Source of the DNA: Arenibacter sp963972175
Lineage (GTDB): Bacteria; Bacteroidota; Bacteroidia; Flavobacteriales; Flavobacteriaceae
Assembly (NCBI GenBank): GCA_963972175.1
Contig: CAXAVP010000182.1
Coordinates: forward strand, 1 to 8,914
Length of the DNA stretch: 8,914 bases
Direction: 5' to 3'
Part shown: one piece after another, positions 1 to 7,034 of the stretch
How positions within the stretch are numbered: position 1 is the stretch's first letter
Layout of the letters: each line of letters begins with the position of its first letter
Made by a program: the position numbers and the translations under genes
The notes under the pieces: generated by a model
The model's input: the letters and a program-made list of their open reading frames with translations, nothing else
Database searches by the model: none
What the model was told of the DNA's origin: nothing

Positions 1-350
1 ATTCGGACTTTAACACCTACTCCAAACAACTAAAGGTACCATACACCAGTGCAGACCACATCCTAATTCCCAAGATATTGGAACTGTTCAATACCCTATA
101 CAACAAAAGACTGTTGATCCGTCTAATTGGTATTCGCTTTAGTCATTTGGTACAAGGGCATTATCAGATAGACCTATTTGATGATACCGAAGAAATCCTA
201 AGCCTGTACAATGCCTTGGATAAGATCAGGGAGCGCTATGGGGACAAAAGTGTTATACGGGCCTCTGGGATGGGGGCCAAGACCATTGGCAGGATGCAAA
301 ATCCGTTCAACGGGCAGCCTCCCTCTGTATTGGCACACCGGAAACAGTGA
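1..350 (+). CDS. dinB: DNA polymerase IV (Y-family translesion polymerase), C-terminal fragment
   Basis: This is the 3' end of an open frame that enters from the left edge (codons from base 3) and stops at TGA 348-350, leaving about 115 residues. They fit the little-finger domain and tail of a Y-family polymerase, which holds DNA and primer-template during error-prone bypass of damaged bases. The recognisable segments are IRLIGIRFSHLV, followed by QIDLFDD and a helix SLYNALDKIRERYGD, then a short SVIRASGMG tail; this order is typical of flavobacterial DinB. The catalytic palm and fingers lie outside the window. The last codons run straight into the downstream repeat (CAGTGAACAGT-type sequence), so the stop codon sits at the edge of repetitive DNA. 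I assign it from recalled family patterns and cannot exclude another Y-family paralogue. Confidence 0.82.
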   Translation, partial: SDFNTYSKQLKVPYTSADHILIPKILELFNTLYNKRLLIRLIGIRFSHLVQGHYQIDLFDDTEEILSLYNALDKIRERYGDKSVIRASGMGAKTIGRMQNPFNGQPPSVLAHRKQ

Positions 351-457
351 ACAGTGGGCAGTGAACAGTTGTCAGGCACTAGGCACTAGCCAGAAGCAAA
401 ACAAATAAAATAAAGGAGAAAAAGTCCGCCCTTTAGGGTCGGGGCAAAAGCTTTTCC

Positions 458-489
458 CATATAACCCTATAACCTTTTAACCCCATAAC
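458..489. repeat. 8-bp tandem array, four units (copy 1)
   Basis: Four consecutive octamers, each ending in TAAC: CATATAAC, CCTATAAC, CTTTTAAC, CCCATAAC. The matching array in copy 2 has seven units, so the length difference between the two large repeats is exactly three octamers. This is the signature of replication slippage or unequal crossing-over. Confidence 0.85.
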
Positions 490-501
490 AAAAAAAGTGC
501 G

Positions 502-539
502 ACCTCTCGTCGTCCCCAAAAAAGGGACTCTATCGAGGT
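502..539. other. Imperfect hairpin in repeat copy 1
   Basis: ACCTC (502-506) can pair with GAGGT (535-539), and GTCCC (512-516) with GGGAC (524-528). These are separated by a small internal loop and capped by a CAAAAAA loop. No T-run follows on either strand that would make it an obvious intrinsic terminator, so its role is unknown. It is conserved in repeat copy 2. Confidence 0.6.
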
Positions 540-683
540 GACAAAAGAAGAATGTAGTATGGACAGGTTTCAGTGGTAAGTGAACAGAGAACAGTTGTCA
601 GGCACTAGGCACTAGCCAGAAGCAAAACAAATAAAATAAAGGAGAAAAAGTCCGCCCTTTAGGGTCGGGGCAAAAGCTTTTCC

Positions 684-739
684 CATATAACCCTATAACA
701 CTATAACCCTATAACCTTTTAACCTCTTAACCCCATAAC
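684..739. repeat. 8-bp tandem array, seven units (copy 2)
   Basis: Seven octamers ending in TAAC: CATATAAC, CCTATAAC, ACTATAAC, CCTATAAC, CTTTTAAC, CTCTTAAC, CCCATAAC. It corresponds to the four-unit array at 458-489 and is likely variable in copy number between strains. Confidence 0.85.
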
Positions 740-751
740 AAAAAAAGTGCG

Positions 752-789
752 ACCTCTCGTCGTCCCCAAAAAAGGGACTCTGTCGAGGT
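752..789. other. Imperfect hairpin in repeat copy 2
   Basis: This is the counterpart of the hairpin at 502-539, with the same arms ACCTC/GAGGT and GTCCC/GGGAC and the same CAAAAAA loop. Its preservation through the duplication is expected from recency alone and does not prove function. Confidence 0.6.
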
Positions 790-837
790 GACAAAAGAAA
801 AATGTAGTGTGGACAGGTTTCAGTGGTAAGTGAACAG

Positions 838-866
838 TAATAAGTGGTCAGGCACTAGGCACTAGG
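838..866. repeat. Partial third copy of the tandem unit
   Basis: Immediately after copy 2, bases 847-866 repeat the opening of the unit (GTCAGGCACTAGGCACTAG). The similarity then fades into GGCAAAAGCCAAAAGC, and the sequence becomes unique before the queE stop codon. Confidence 0.75.
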
Positions 867-916
867 CAAAAGCCAAAAGCTTGTTTAAGTTCATCAAATC
901 AAAAATGCTCCTTTCC

Positions 917-1549
917 CTAAGGAATATTCAAGTATTTATGGGTCTGTAAGGACACCTTCCACTTGGGATTCTGCATCACATAGTCCACGATCATAGGAGT
1001 AACCTTGTCCCTAACACTCCATTCTGGCTGTAGGTACAAAATGCAATCCTTATTGGTCTTGGCCGCCTGCTCCTCGGCAAAGATCAAATCGTGCTTGTTG
1101 TAGACAATCATCTTTAACTCGTGTGCCTTGTCATAGATAATCCCTTCCGGTAGTTTATTTTTTTTGGGCGACAAACAGATCCAATCCCAGCTTCCCGATA
1201 AGGTATAGGCCCCAGAGGTTTCAATATGGGTCTTTAGGTTTTTGGCCTTTAAGGCCGCCGTAAGTGGTCCCATATCCCAGGTGAGGGGCTCTCCCCCGGT
1301 GACAACAATGGTATCCGAATATTTGGCCGCATTGTCCACAATATGCTCTATTCCTGTTGGAGGATGTGTCTCCGCATTCCAACTCTCTTTTACATCGCAC
1401 CAATGGCACCCCACATCACAACCGCCCACACGAATAAAATAGGCTGCAGTTCCCTTGTGGAACCCCTCGCCCTGAATTGTGTAGAATTCCTCCATCAACG
1501 GTAGCATCAACCCCTGATCTACCAATGCCAAAACTTCTTCTTTTACCAT
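917..1549 (-). CDS. queE: 7-carboxy-7-deazaguanine synthase (radical SAM)
   Basis: A 210-aa radical SAM enzyme. QueE converts 6-carboxytetrahydropterin to 7-carboxy-7-deazaguanine in the cytoplasmic pathway to preQ0 and queuosine tRNA modification; 7-deazaguanine DNA modification uses the same precursor. The iron-sulfur cluster motif is visible as CDVGCHWC, giving the CxxxCxxC spacing with Cys44, Cys48 and Cys51. The cluster is preceded by FYTIQGEGFHKGTAAYFIR, the family's substrate-binding N-terminal signature. TGGEP, the SAM-binding motif of radical SAM proteins, is at 84-88. Length matches flavobacterial QueE. The ATG at 1549-1547 gives the usual N-terminus (VKEEVLALVDQGLMLPLMEEF); internal Met15 and Met19 are possible but less likely. 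It stands alone here, without queC, queD or queF. A TATCTTTG element just upstream suggests a very short leader. Confidence 0.95.
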   Translation of the reverse strand: MVKEEVLALVDQGLMLPLMEEFYTIQGEGFHKGTAAYFIRVGGCDVGCHWCDVKESWNAETHPPTGIEHIVDNAAKYSDTIVVTGGEPLTWDMGPLTAALKAKNLKTHIETSGAYTLSGSWDWICLSPKKNKLPEGIIYDKAHELKMIVYNKHDLIFAEEQAAKTNKDCILYLQPEWSVRDKVTPMIVDYVMQNPKWKVSLQTHKYLNIP

Positions 1550-1553
1550 GGGG

Positions 1554-1561
1554 CAAAGATA
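1554..1561 (-). promoter_or_regulatory. Putative Bacteroidetes -7 element for queE
   Basis: On the minus strand the sequence reads TATCTTTG, an exact match to the Bacteroidetes TAnnTTTG -7 consensus, four bases before the queE ATG. Transcription would start at or very near the start codon, implying a leaderless or nearly leaderless mRNA. I do not see a good TTG -33 element at the usual distance, so confidence is limited. Confidence 0.4.
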
Positions 1562-1646
1562 GAAAATACCCTGCTCTGCCCCTACTAATTAAGAAAAAGA
1601 TATTCCGTTCCCCATTATCATAAAAAATTGTAATTTAAACCCTTGT

Positions 1647-1702
1647 AAATTCAGCTACCCACTTCCAGGCAACACCACAACTGGAATAGGGAAGTAGAAT
1701 TT
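1647..1702. other. Long imperfect inverted repeat between queE and the BNR gene
   Basis: The arms TTCCAG (1663-1668) and CTGGAA (1681-1686) enclose a 12-base loop. The stem extends outward with small bulges through CCC/GGG, CTA/TAG and AAATT/AATTT, about 17 pairs in all. A smaller hairpin follows at 1703-1721 (ATTGGG, 7-base loop, CCCAAT). Both lie in the divergent intergenic region upstream of the BNR gene. They could be leader structure or simply a degraded repeat. Confidence 0.4.
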
Positions 1703-1789
1703 ATTGGGAGCAGCCCCCAATGTTCCTAGGACAACAAAACCAAAACCGTTAAATAGCTTGCAAAAAAAACCGAGCAACAGCCAATACCT

Positions 1790-3250
1790 ATGCCGCATAC
1801 CAACCACCAGTCAACAGTAGAAACACATACCCCAAAATCCACCCCTCCACTTCAGCTTAATCCCAACTTTATTTTCCTCCTAGTCATGGGGCTTTGGTTT
1901 GGATACAGCTTTGCACAACCCCTTAACAACACCAAAATAGACGGCTATAAGGGCATTTGGTTCGAGCTGAACCAGAAGTACCAATACGGCGATAAATATT
2001 CCGGGGCCCTAGGTACCTATACTGCCAAGCACCTGCCCCTGGCCATTTATGCTCCTGAGGTAGCAAAAACCTTTTTTGTTTACGGGGGCACCACAGCCAA
2101 AAACGAAAGACACCTCCTCTGTATGATTGGGGAATATGACCATACCACTGGCATGGTTTCCAAACCCAGGATAGTATACGACAAAAATGGCGTGGACGAC
2201 CCCCATGACAATCCTTCCCTAATGATAGATGACGATGGCCATATCTGGGTATTTATAAGCGGACGGGGAAGCAGAAGACCAGGTTTTAAGTACAAGAGCA
2301 AACTCCCCTACTCCATTGAACAATTTGTTGAAATTACAAAGGAGGAGATGACTTACCCACAACCCAGCAATACCGATTTTGGATTCTTTCATTTTTTCAC
2401 CAAATACACAGGGGTACGCCAGCTCTATTTTGAAACCAGCAAGGATGGCGTTCATTGGTCCCAGGACCAATTGCTAGCCGCCATCGCCGAGAGAAAAGGG
2501 GAAAAATCCGGACACTACCAAACCAGTGCTGTGTTTAACGGAAAAGTAATGGGGACATTTTTTAACCGCCACCCTAATGGCAATGTGGATAAAAGAACAG
2601 ATCTCTACTATTTGCAGTCGGCCGACTTTGGTCGTAATTGGACCAACGTAAAGGGGACAGCGGTCCAACTGCCGTTGTTGGAAGTTGCCCATCCTGCCAG
2701 GGCGGTGGACTATGCCGCGCTGGGCAAGAACGTATACCTCAAGGACATGGGTTTTGACGCCCAGGGAAATCCTGTTTGCCTGTACATACGTAGTAATGGC
2801 CACGAGCCGGGGCCAAAAAGTGCCCCCTATGAATGGTGTATTACCAAATGGAACGGCCATGAATGGCAGACCCACCCCATCACCAGCTCGGACCATAACT
2901 ATGACATGGGCAGCCTTTATATAGAAAAAGACCATTGGAAAGTAGTGGGCCCAACGGAAAAGGGAGCCCAGGCCTGGGGCGTTGGCGGGGAACTGGCCAT
3001 CTGGCAATCTACAGATAAGGGAACAACGTGGAATAAGGTTAGTACACTTACCCACAACAGCCCCTTAAGCCATTCCTATGTACGCCGTCCGCTAAACTAC
3101 AGCCCCCCATTTTCCTTTTTCTGGGCAGATGGCCATTCGCACGAGTTTGGCAAATCCCAATTGTATTTTGGGGATTTTGATGGAGCGCTCTACCAATTGC
3201 CCTATACCATGACCAAGGATTATGAAAAACCAATTAGGGTGGAGAAATAA
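1790..3250 (+). CDS. Secreted BNR-repeat (sialidase-fold) protein, BNR_4-like
   Basis: A 486-aa exported protein. A hydrophobic stretch at residues 27-38 is followed by YSFAQ, so signal peptidase I cleavage is likely after Ala42. The signal is preceded by an unusual ~24-residue hydrophilic, Pro/Thr-rich extension. The body is rich in beta strands with Asp-box motifs SADFGRNW (277-284) and STDKGTTW (407-414) and a shorter variant SKDGVHW (217-223), as in beta-propellers. The C-terminal SYVRRPLNYSPPFSFFWADG segment and the early DDPHDNPSLMIDDDGHIWVF segment recall the BNR_4 family (Pfam PF15892, from memory). Relatives occur in polysaccharide-utilisation loci and are related in fold to ulvan lyase-type propellers. 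The substrate cannot be assigned; hydrolase or lyase activity is unproven. No SusC/SusD pair or sulfatase is visible alongside, so it is an orphan within this window. Confidence 0.75.
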   Translation: MPHTNHQSTVETHTPKSTPPLQLNPNFIFLLVMGLWFGYSFAQPLNNTKIDGYKGIWFELNQKYQYGDKYSGALGTYTAKHLPLAIYAPEVAKTFFVYGGTTAKNERHLLCMIGEYDHTTGMVSKPRIVYDKNGVDDPHDNPSLMIDDDGHIWVFISGRGSRRPGFKYKSKLPYSIEQFVEITKEEMTYPQPSNTDFGFFHFFTKYTGVRQLYFETSKDGVHWSQDQLLAAIAERKGEKSGHYQTSAVFNGKVMGTFFNRHPNGNVDKRTDLYYLQSADFGRNWTNVKGTAVQLPLLEVAHPARAVDYAALGKNVYLKDMGFDAQGNPVCLYIRSNGHEPGPKSAPYEWCITKWNGHEWQTHPITSSDHNYDMGSLYIEKDHWKVVGPTEKGAQAWGVGGELAIWQSTDKGTTWNKVSTLTHNSPLSHSYVRRPLNYSPPFSFFWADGHSHEFGKSQLYFGDFDGALYQLPYTMTKDYEKPIRVEK

Positions 3251-3494
3251 AGTCAACAAACCCATAAAACCATTCATAAATTGTAGTACTTTTCCCTCTT
3301 AAAAAGACATAGAGTATACGTATAATATGAGTTTGTACGGAGGTGGGTGAAGTAGAATTTTTAAGTAAAAGGAACACTCAAAACGATGATTTCATACAAA
3401 ATCTATCCACATACAGCACAATAAATTCAAATGCATAAACTAAAACTAGAATGTAAAAAACGGTTTCTTGGCCTTTGCACTCGAAAAACCGGAA
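3251..3494. other. Convergent intergenic spacer; left edge of AT-rich island
   Basis: This spacer separates the plus-strand BNR gene from the minus-strand defence-like operon. Base composition changes here from the moderately GC-rich left part to the AT-rich right part. I see no tRNA gene, integrase, insertion-sequence end or clear attachment repeat. The only structured element is the terminator-like hairpin at 3455-3491. Confidence 0.5.
3455..3491 (-). terminator. Possible intrinsic terminator of the minus-strand operon
   Basis: On the minus strand, CGGTTT (3491-3486) can pair with AAACCG (3466-3461), followed directly by six T residues (3460-3455). It begins only a few bases after the stop codon of the last operon gene, where a terminator belongs. 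The stem is short and the loop long (19 bases), so it would be weak. Confidence 0.4.
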
Positions 3495-4214
3495 CTAAAT
3501 TGCAAAAATTGTATCCGAAACCTTTTCCAACGCGGATTTAAAAAAATGACGGTCGTAATAGGAAATAGGTTTAACGCCACCTATTCGATTTAAATGTTCA
3601 GTTAAAACTTGGTGTTCCTTTTCAAAATTTGAAAAAGATTTTTCGTTTTCTAAGCAAAATTCAAGAAGCCCAATAGCTGCCTCTTTATGTCTAACTAACC
3701 GGTAATTACCAAAAGTCCGTGTTCTAAATGTTTGATTTTTAAACAAAACCTTAGTTAACTCATATTTATCATCTCTGTCTTCATCGACACTCAAGAATAC
3801 CGACCACCACAAGCCTGAGATTGCGTGTCGCATTAAATTTCCTTGGGCTGTGGAAGTTAAAAACCAATGGTCTATAATATATCTCTGAGCATCTCTTGCC
3901 GTTCCGATTTGTACAGCATTCCATCGTTTAACCATATACGGATATAAATCTGCGTGTGCCAAATAAACCCACAAACGTTCGTCTGATGCTTGTATTGGCT
4001 CTAAATTTTCAAAAGCTTCATAAATTGCAATAGCCGTTTTACAATCATTATTGACTTCTAATTTTTCAGCCAAACCTTCAGTTTGGTCAATATTGGGAAA
4101 TACATAAACTTGATTTTTATCGTAAACAAACTCATTGCTTTTGTAGTACTCTAGGTTTAGCTGGGTTTTTAGTTTTTGGACGTACTTTTGTTTAAATATT
4201 GGTTGCTTTGCCAT
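3495..4214 (-). CDS. DUF6339-like protein of unknown function, last gene of GHKL operon
   Basis: A 239-aa protein, probably cytoplasmic and largely helical, with no signal peptide or membrane segment. Several segments match what I remember of the uncharacterised DUF6339 family: QASDERLWVYLAHADLYPYM (76-95) followed by KRW (96-98), then MRHAISGLWWSVFL (128-141), a YELTKVLF stretch (151-158), and a closing LNRIGGVKPISYYD (208-221). The repeated Trp/Arg/His pattern (DERLW, KRW, RHAISGLWW) looks conserved and could line a binding site, but I recognise no known nuclease motif. The ATG at 4214 is one base after the stop of the upstream 285-aa gene (TAATATG), so translation is probably coupled. By position it is an accessory or effector subunit of the GHKL ATPase operon; that role is inference. 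Confidence 0.6.
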   Translation of the reverse strand: MAKQPIFKQKYVQKLKTQLNLEYYKSNEFVYDKNQVYVFPNIDQTEGLAEKLEVNNDCKTAIAIYEAFENLEPIQASDERLWVYLAHADLYPYMVKRWNAVQIGTARDAQRYIIDHWFLTSTAQGNLMRHAISGLWWSVFLSVDEDRDDKYELTKVLFKNQTFRTRTFGNYRLVRHKEAAIGLLEFCLENEKSFSNFEKEHQVLTEHLNRIGGVKPISYYDRHFFKSALEKVSDTIFAI

Positions 4215-4215
4215 A

Positions 4216-5073
4216 TTATTCTTCGTTTTCTGTTTCAGCTATTATGTCTAGTCCTACCAACAGGCGTTTAAACGGATTGCCGAGAAGCATTTGAGCTATT
4301 TCGGGAATATTCTCTTTGTCATCAAAATTTACATCCTTAAATTGCTTTTCATAATTCAATCGGTAATCTATCGCTTTAGCCCATAAATAATTTTTGTGCT
4401 CTTCAAAATTGTACAAAGCCGTCAAAAGTGCATTTAAAACGATAGATGAATGAAAAATGGGGGCAAATTTTACTTCTTGGCAAATAAAATCGCTTTGATA
4501 AAGTTTATAAGTTTCTATAGGTAATTGAATTTCAATTTTGTTTTTCTTTAAATCGACGTAAGTATAGGTCAATTCTTCATTAGGAACAATTTCCATAAAC
4601 GATGAAACAGCTTTTAATTTTTCATACTTAATATCTGCATTAAACGAAAAATTGCCAAAATACGCTAAAACATCCCCTTGCTCAATATCAAATAAAAACC
4701 CATTGTAATCAGAATGAAAACTTGCGTTTGAATAAGATGTAATATTTTGCTTTGCAACTAGTAAACATAGAAATTCAACCCTACCTTTTACTCGTTTTCT
4801 CGGGATTTCAAACTCGACATTCGACTTTTCACTTAATACAACCTCCCGATAAAGTGTATTAGAACAAGTAGCTTCGCAAATAAACTCCGCCTTTCCTTGT
4901 CGAATAATTTGTTTTACTTCATCATCATCAAGAGAATATTCTACTTTTATTCTATAACTGTGATTACTGGGGATGATTGTAATATCATTGGCGTCAATCA
5001 TCTTGACTTCACTTGAAAAGTCATTGGCTATACCTAAAACAGGATGAGGAAAGGAAATATTATTGAAGTTCAT
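4216..5073 (-). CDS. Unknown 285-aa protein encoded between GHKL ATPase and DUF6339-like protein
   Basis: I do not recognise this family. No signal peptide or transmembrane segment is evident. The N-terminal two thirds look beta-rich, with alternating hydrophobic and charged strands after an FPHPVLGIANDF opening (8-19). The last third is helical (SIVLNALLTALYNFEEHKNYLWAKAIDYRL lies within 210-239) and ends with NPFKRLLVGLDIIAE (266-280) and an acidic tail. There is no visible nuclease, helicase or DNA-binding motif. The ATG at 5073 overlaps the end of the ATPase gene by 14 bases in a different frame, and the next gene starts one base after its stop. The three genes are thus tightly coupled, suggesting proteins made in fixed ratio. 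A structural, adaptor or sensor subunit is a guess. Confidence 0.7.
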   Translation of the reverse strand: MNFNNISFPHPVLGIANDFSSEVKMIDANDITIIPSNHSYRIKVEYSLDDDEVKQIIRQGKAEFICEATCSNTLYREVVLSEKSNVEFEIPRKRVKGRVEFLCLLVAKQNITSYSNASFHSDYNGFLFDIEQGDVLAYFGNFSFNADIKYEKLKAVSSFMEIVPNEELTYTYVDLKKNKIEIQLPIETYKLYQSDFICQEVKFAPIFHSSIVLNALLTALYNFEEHKNYLWAKAIDYRLNYEKQFKDVNFDDKENIPEIAQMLLGNPFKRLLVGLDIIAETENEE

Positions 5074-7024
5074 AAGCTTTCATTTTTACGGTGTGTTTTA
5101 AATTATCAGCAAAACGGACTTTAATCAAGTTTCTGCCACAACTCAGGCTTACATTCTTGAGGGTGTTTTGAGCAATATTTCCATTGTCCGTTTCAATAAT
5201 TTCCAGACTATCATCCCTATCGTTATCAGCCCCAACCAAAAGCTCCAATTCGGCGTTGGAAATATTGTCATCAGAATTGATTATCAAATTATGAAACAAG
5301 TGTCCGTTTTGTTTTTGGGCAGCAACTTTCAAGCTTACATTAATCAAAATTTTACTTTTAGCTATACTCTGATCTTGATGTTCTACCCCATTTGAAATAG
5401 AACCACCTTCTCCGGGCATATCGCCACCAGAAGTGTCGTTCTCCCCTCCAATAGTTCCATATTCTAAGCTTTCTTCATTTTCATCGACATAAGCACTTTC
5501 CTTTACTTCTTGTTTTGGTATAATTGTAGGCTTAATTTTCACATTTTCAGTCTCCGTAGTTTGTAATGGTGTTTCTTCATCAGTAACTTCACTACTCATA
5601 TCCCCCGAAACGGCATTGGTTAAATTTCCCTCATAATCGAATTCTTCTTCTTTTTCTAACAAATCTTCGGGTATTGATAAATATTCCTCTAATCCCTGAA
5701 ATACTAACTTTTTTCCTGTTTTTACTTTTGACAGGGAATCTAGCGAATCATTTATAAATTTACTGATTTCTTTATATCCTCTTCTCGCGTCTGTATCAAT
5801 TTGACCTTCATTTTTAGGATAATTATCTAAGTTCCACTCATTATGAGCCGGATTTTCCATTAAGCGCAACATCTCATTACCCTTTTCATTATCGCAAATA
5901 AAAACAGCCGAATATCCTTTTACTTTACGATTCATTCTTTTAAAAACGACCATTCTAGGGGTTCTGAAATATGAAATTCTGTTAGGTAAACCCTTATTCA
6001 AATAAACATACAATCTTACTTCTCCGATGGTACTTAAGGTTTTTTCAAACACTTTAAACTGCTCATTGTTCCCTGCATACTTAATAGCTTTTAGGTATGA
6101 CCTTGGATTCCAAGATTCTATCTCTGTAGTTCTGCCACTTTCTGCTTCCCCCTCAAAATATTCATCAATTGTTTGCTCTATATTACTTTTATTGATTTCA
6201 ACATCATCTATTTGCACAATCAATTTATTGTCGTGAATTGCCAACCAAAAGTTGTTCAAAACAGATTTTATCATCAGTTTTTTTCTATCACTTTCTTCCC
6301 AAAGGCCAATAATATTTACATCAGTTCCCGATTCTTCCCTCTTCAAAATTTCTGGAATTTCATCTTCTAAAATTGTTGGACTGCCGTTGTTGTTGTCATA
6401 AAAACCGAAGGCAGAAGTTTTTACGCCCTTTACATCTTTATGAGTAGTTAATCGTGTTGCTCCTTCAAAATATACATTTCCTACTGTATCTTTTGAGGAA
6501 ACTATAAGTGTTTTTATTGGAGATAAAGCAAAATAAGCCCCTTTTCCAAAACCAAAAGATCCACCGGCTCCTAGATTTTTCGAGCTGACACCTGAAGCCC
6601 GTAGAAAGGCATAAAACGGTGAAGTTGTTCCTTCATCAAAGTACATTCCTTTGGTGTTCGCATCTGAAATTTTCAAGCAAGATATTTTTAACCTCTTTTT
6701 CCCTTCGTCCGTCCCATTAAGATATTTCAACATATCACCAAACAGTCTATTTGCATCTGGGTTTTCACTATAATAGTCTAAACACTGTTTAATGTGGTTT
6801 TCAATTTTAAAAAATGCAGGAAAATCTAACCTGTCTAAATCAAAATATTGGAATGCGACAACAACAGGGTTAGTGTTATCATTAACAGCATCTAGAGAGT
6901 TTTGGATAGCTTCCCTGACGATAGAGTAGTAGGGGTTTCCTTTAAAAGTTATATGCAAAGGGTCATTCGGCCCAATTTCACTACCTCCTTCTGGTTTAAA
7001 ATGCCACTTACAATTTTTTTCCAT
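5060..7024 (-). CDS. GHKL-superfamily (HATPase_c, Hsp90/MutL-like) ATPase, defence-island type
   Basis: A 654-aa ATPase with a Bergerat fold near the N-terminus. REAIQNSLDA (37-46) is the N-box, with Glu38 the likely catalytic base and Asn42 the likely Mg ligand. ISDANTKGM (119-127) is the G1/Asp motif, and GAGGSFGFGKGAYFALS (152-168) is the glycine-rich G2/lid loop. ESGTDVNIIG (231-240) fits the motif that closes the ATP site. The middle (about 260-440) would be the transducer domain. Residues about 455-555 are an acidic, Gly/Ser/Thr-rich probable linker, followed by a beta-rich C-terminal domain (about 560-654). No nuclease, kinase phosphoacceptor or membrane segment is seen. I prefer the ATG at 7024, ten bases after the upstream stop; an in-frame GTG at 7054 would add ten residues and overlap the upstream gene. 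Such ATPases (MutL, Hsp90, MORC) dimerise on ATP to clamp partners or DNA. Confidence 0.8.
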   Translation of the reverse strand: MEKNCKWHFKPEGGSEIGPNDPLHITFKGNPYYSIVREAIQNSLDAVNDNTNPVVVAFQYFDLDRLDFPAFFKIENHIKQCLDYYSENPDANRLFGDMLKYLNGTDEGKKRLKISCLKISDANTKGMYFDEGTTSPFYAFLRASGVSSKNLGAGGSFGFGKGAYFALSPIKTLIVSSKDTVGNVYFEGATRLTTHKDVKGVKTSAFGFYDNNNGSPTILEDEIPEILKREESGTDVNIIGLWEESDRKKLMIKSVLNNFWLAIHDNKLIVQIDDVEINKSNIEQTIDEYFEGEAESGRTTEIESWNPRSYLKAIKYAGNNEQFKVFEKTLSTIGEVRLYVYLNKGLPNRISYFRTPRMVVFKRMNRKVKGYSAVFICDNEKGNEMLRLMENPAHNEWNLDNYPKNEGQIDTDARRGYKEISKFINDSLDSLSKVKTGKKLVFQGLEEYLSIPEDLLEKEEEFDYEGNLTNAVSGDMSSEVTDEETPLQTTETENVKIKPTIIPKQEVKESAYVDENEESLEYGTIGGENDTSGGDMPGEGGSISNGVEHQDQSIAKSKILINVSLKVAAQKQNGHLFHNLIINSDDNISNAELELLVGADNDRDDSLEIIETDNGNIAQNTLKNVSLSCGRNLIKVRFADNLKHTVKMKAYELQ

Positions 7025-7034
7025 TGTCTTGTTT

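Larger units (their letters stand above)
363..587. repeat. Tandem intergenic repeat, copy 1 (~226 bp unit)
   Basis: First copy of a direct tandem duplication between dinB and queE. It begins GAACAGTTGTCAGGCACTAG and ends CAGTGGTAAGTGAACAG. The same sequence starts again at 589 with only a few substitutions (for example GACTCTATCGAGG here versus GACTCTGTCGAGG in copy 2). The unit contains short internal repeats (GGCACTAGGCACTAG), palindromic blocks (CCCTTTAGGG, AAAAGCTTTT), an 8-bp tandem array and an imperfect hairpin. No convincing open frame runs through it, so I treat it as non-coding repetitive DNA. Confidence 0.9.
589..837. repeat. Tandem intergenic repeat, copy 2 (~250 bp unit)
   Basis: Second copy of the unit starting at 363. 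It is nearly identical except for 24 extra bases in the internal 8-bp array and scattered single-base changes. It ends with the same CAGTGGTAAGTGAACAG as copy 1. Near identity of the copies implies a recent duplication or ongoing homogenisation. Confidence 0.9.

Noticed and set aside
211..408. 65-aa plus-strand frame overlapping the dinB end and entering the repeat
   Set aside because: It overlaps the well-supported dinB frame and runs into repetitive DNA, with no family resemblance.
363..866. CRISPR array
   Set aside because: The repeats are contiguous large units and 8-bp tandem repeats, not 24-40 bp repeats separated by unique spacers, and no cas gene is present.
2474..3055. Long minus-strand open frame (193 aa) opposite the BNR gene
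   Set aside because: It lies entirely antisense to a convincing secreted protein with Asp boxes. Its composition is that of a shadow frame, with no recognisable motif.
3281..4150. Direct repeat TTGTAGTACT at 3281 and 4141 as attachment sites
   Set aside because: It is only 10 bases long, and the second copy is inside a coding gene, so it does not frame the island. Chance match.
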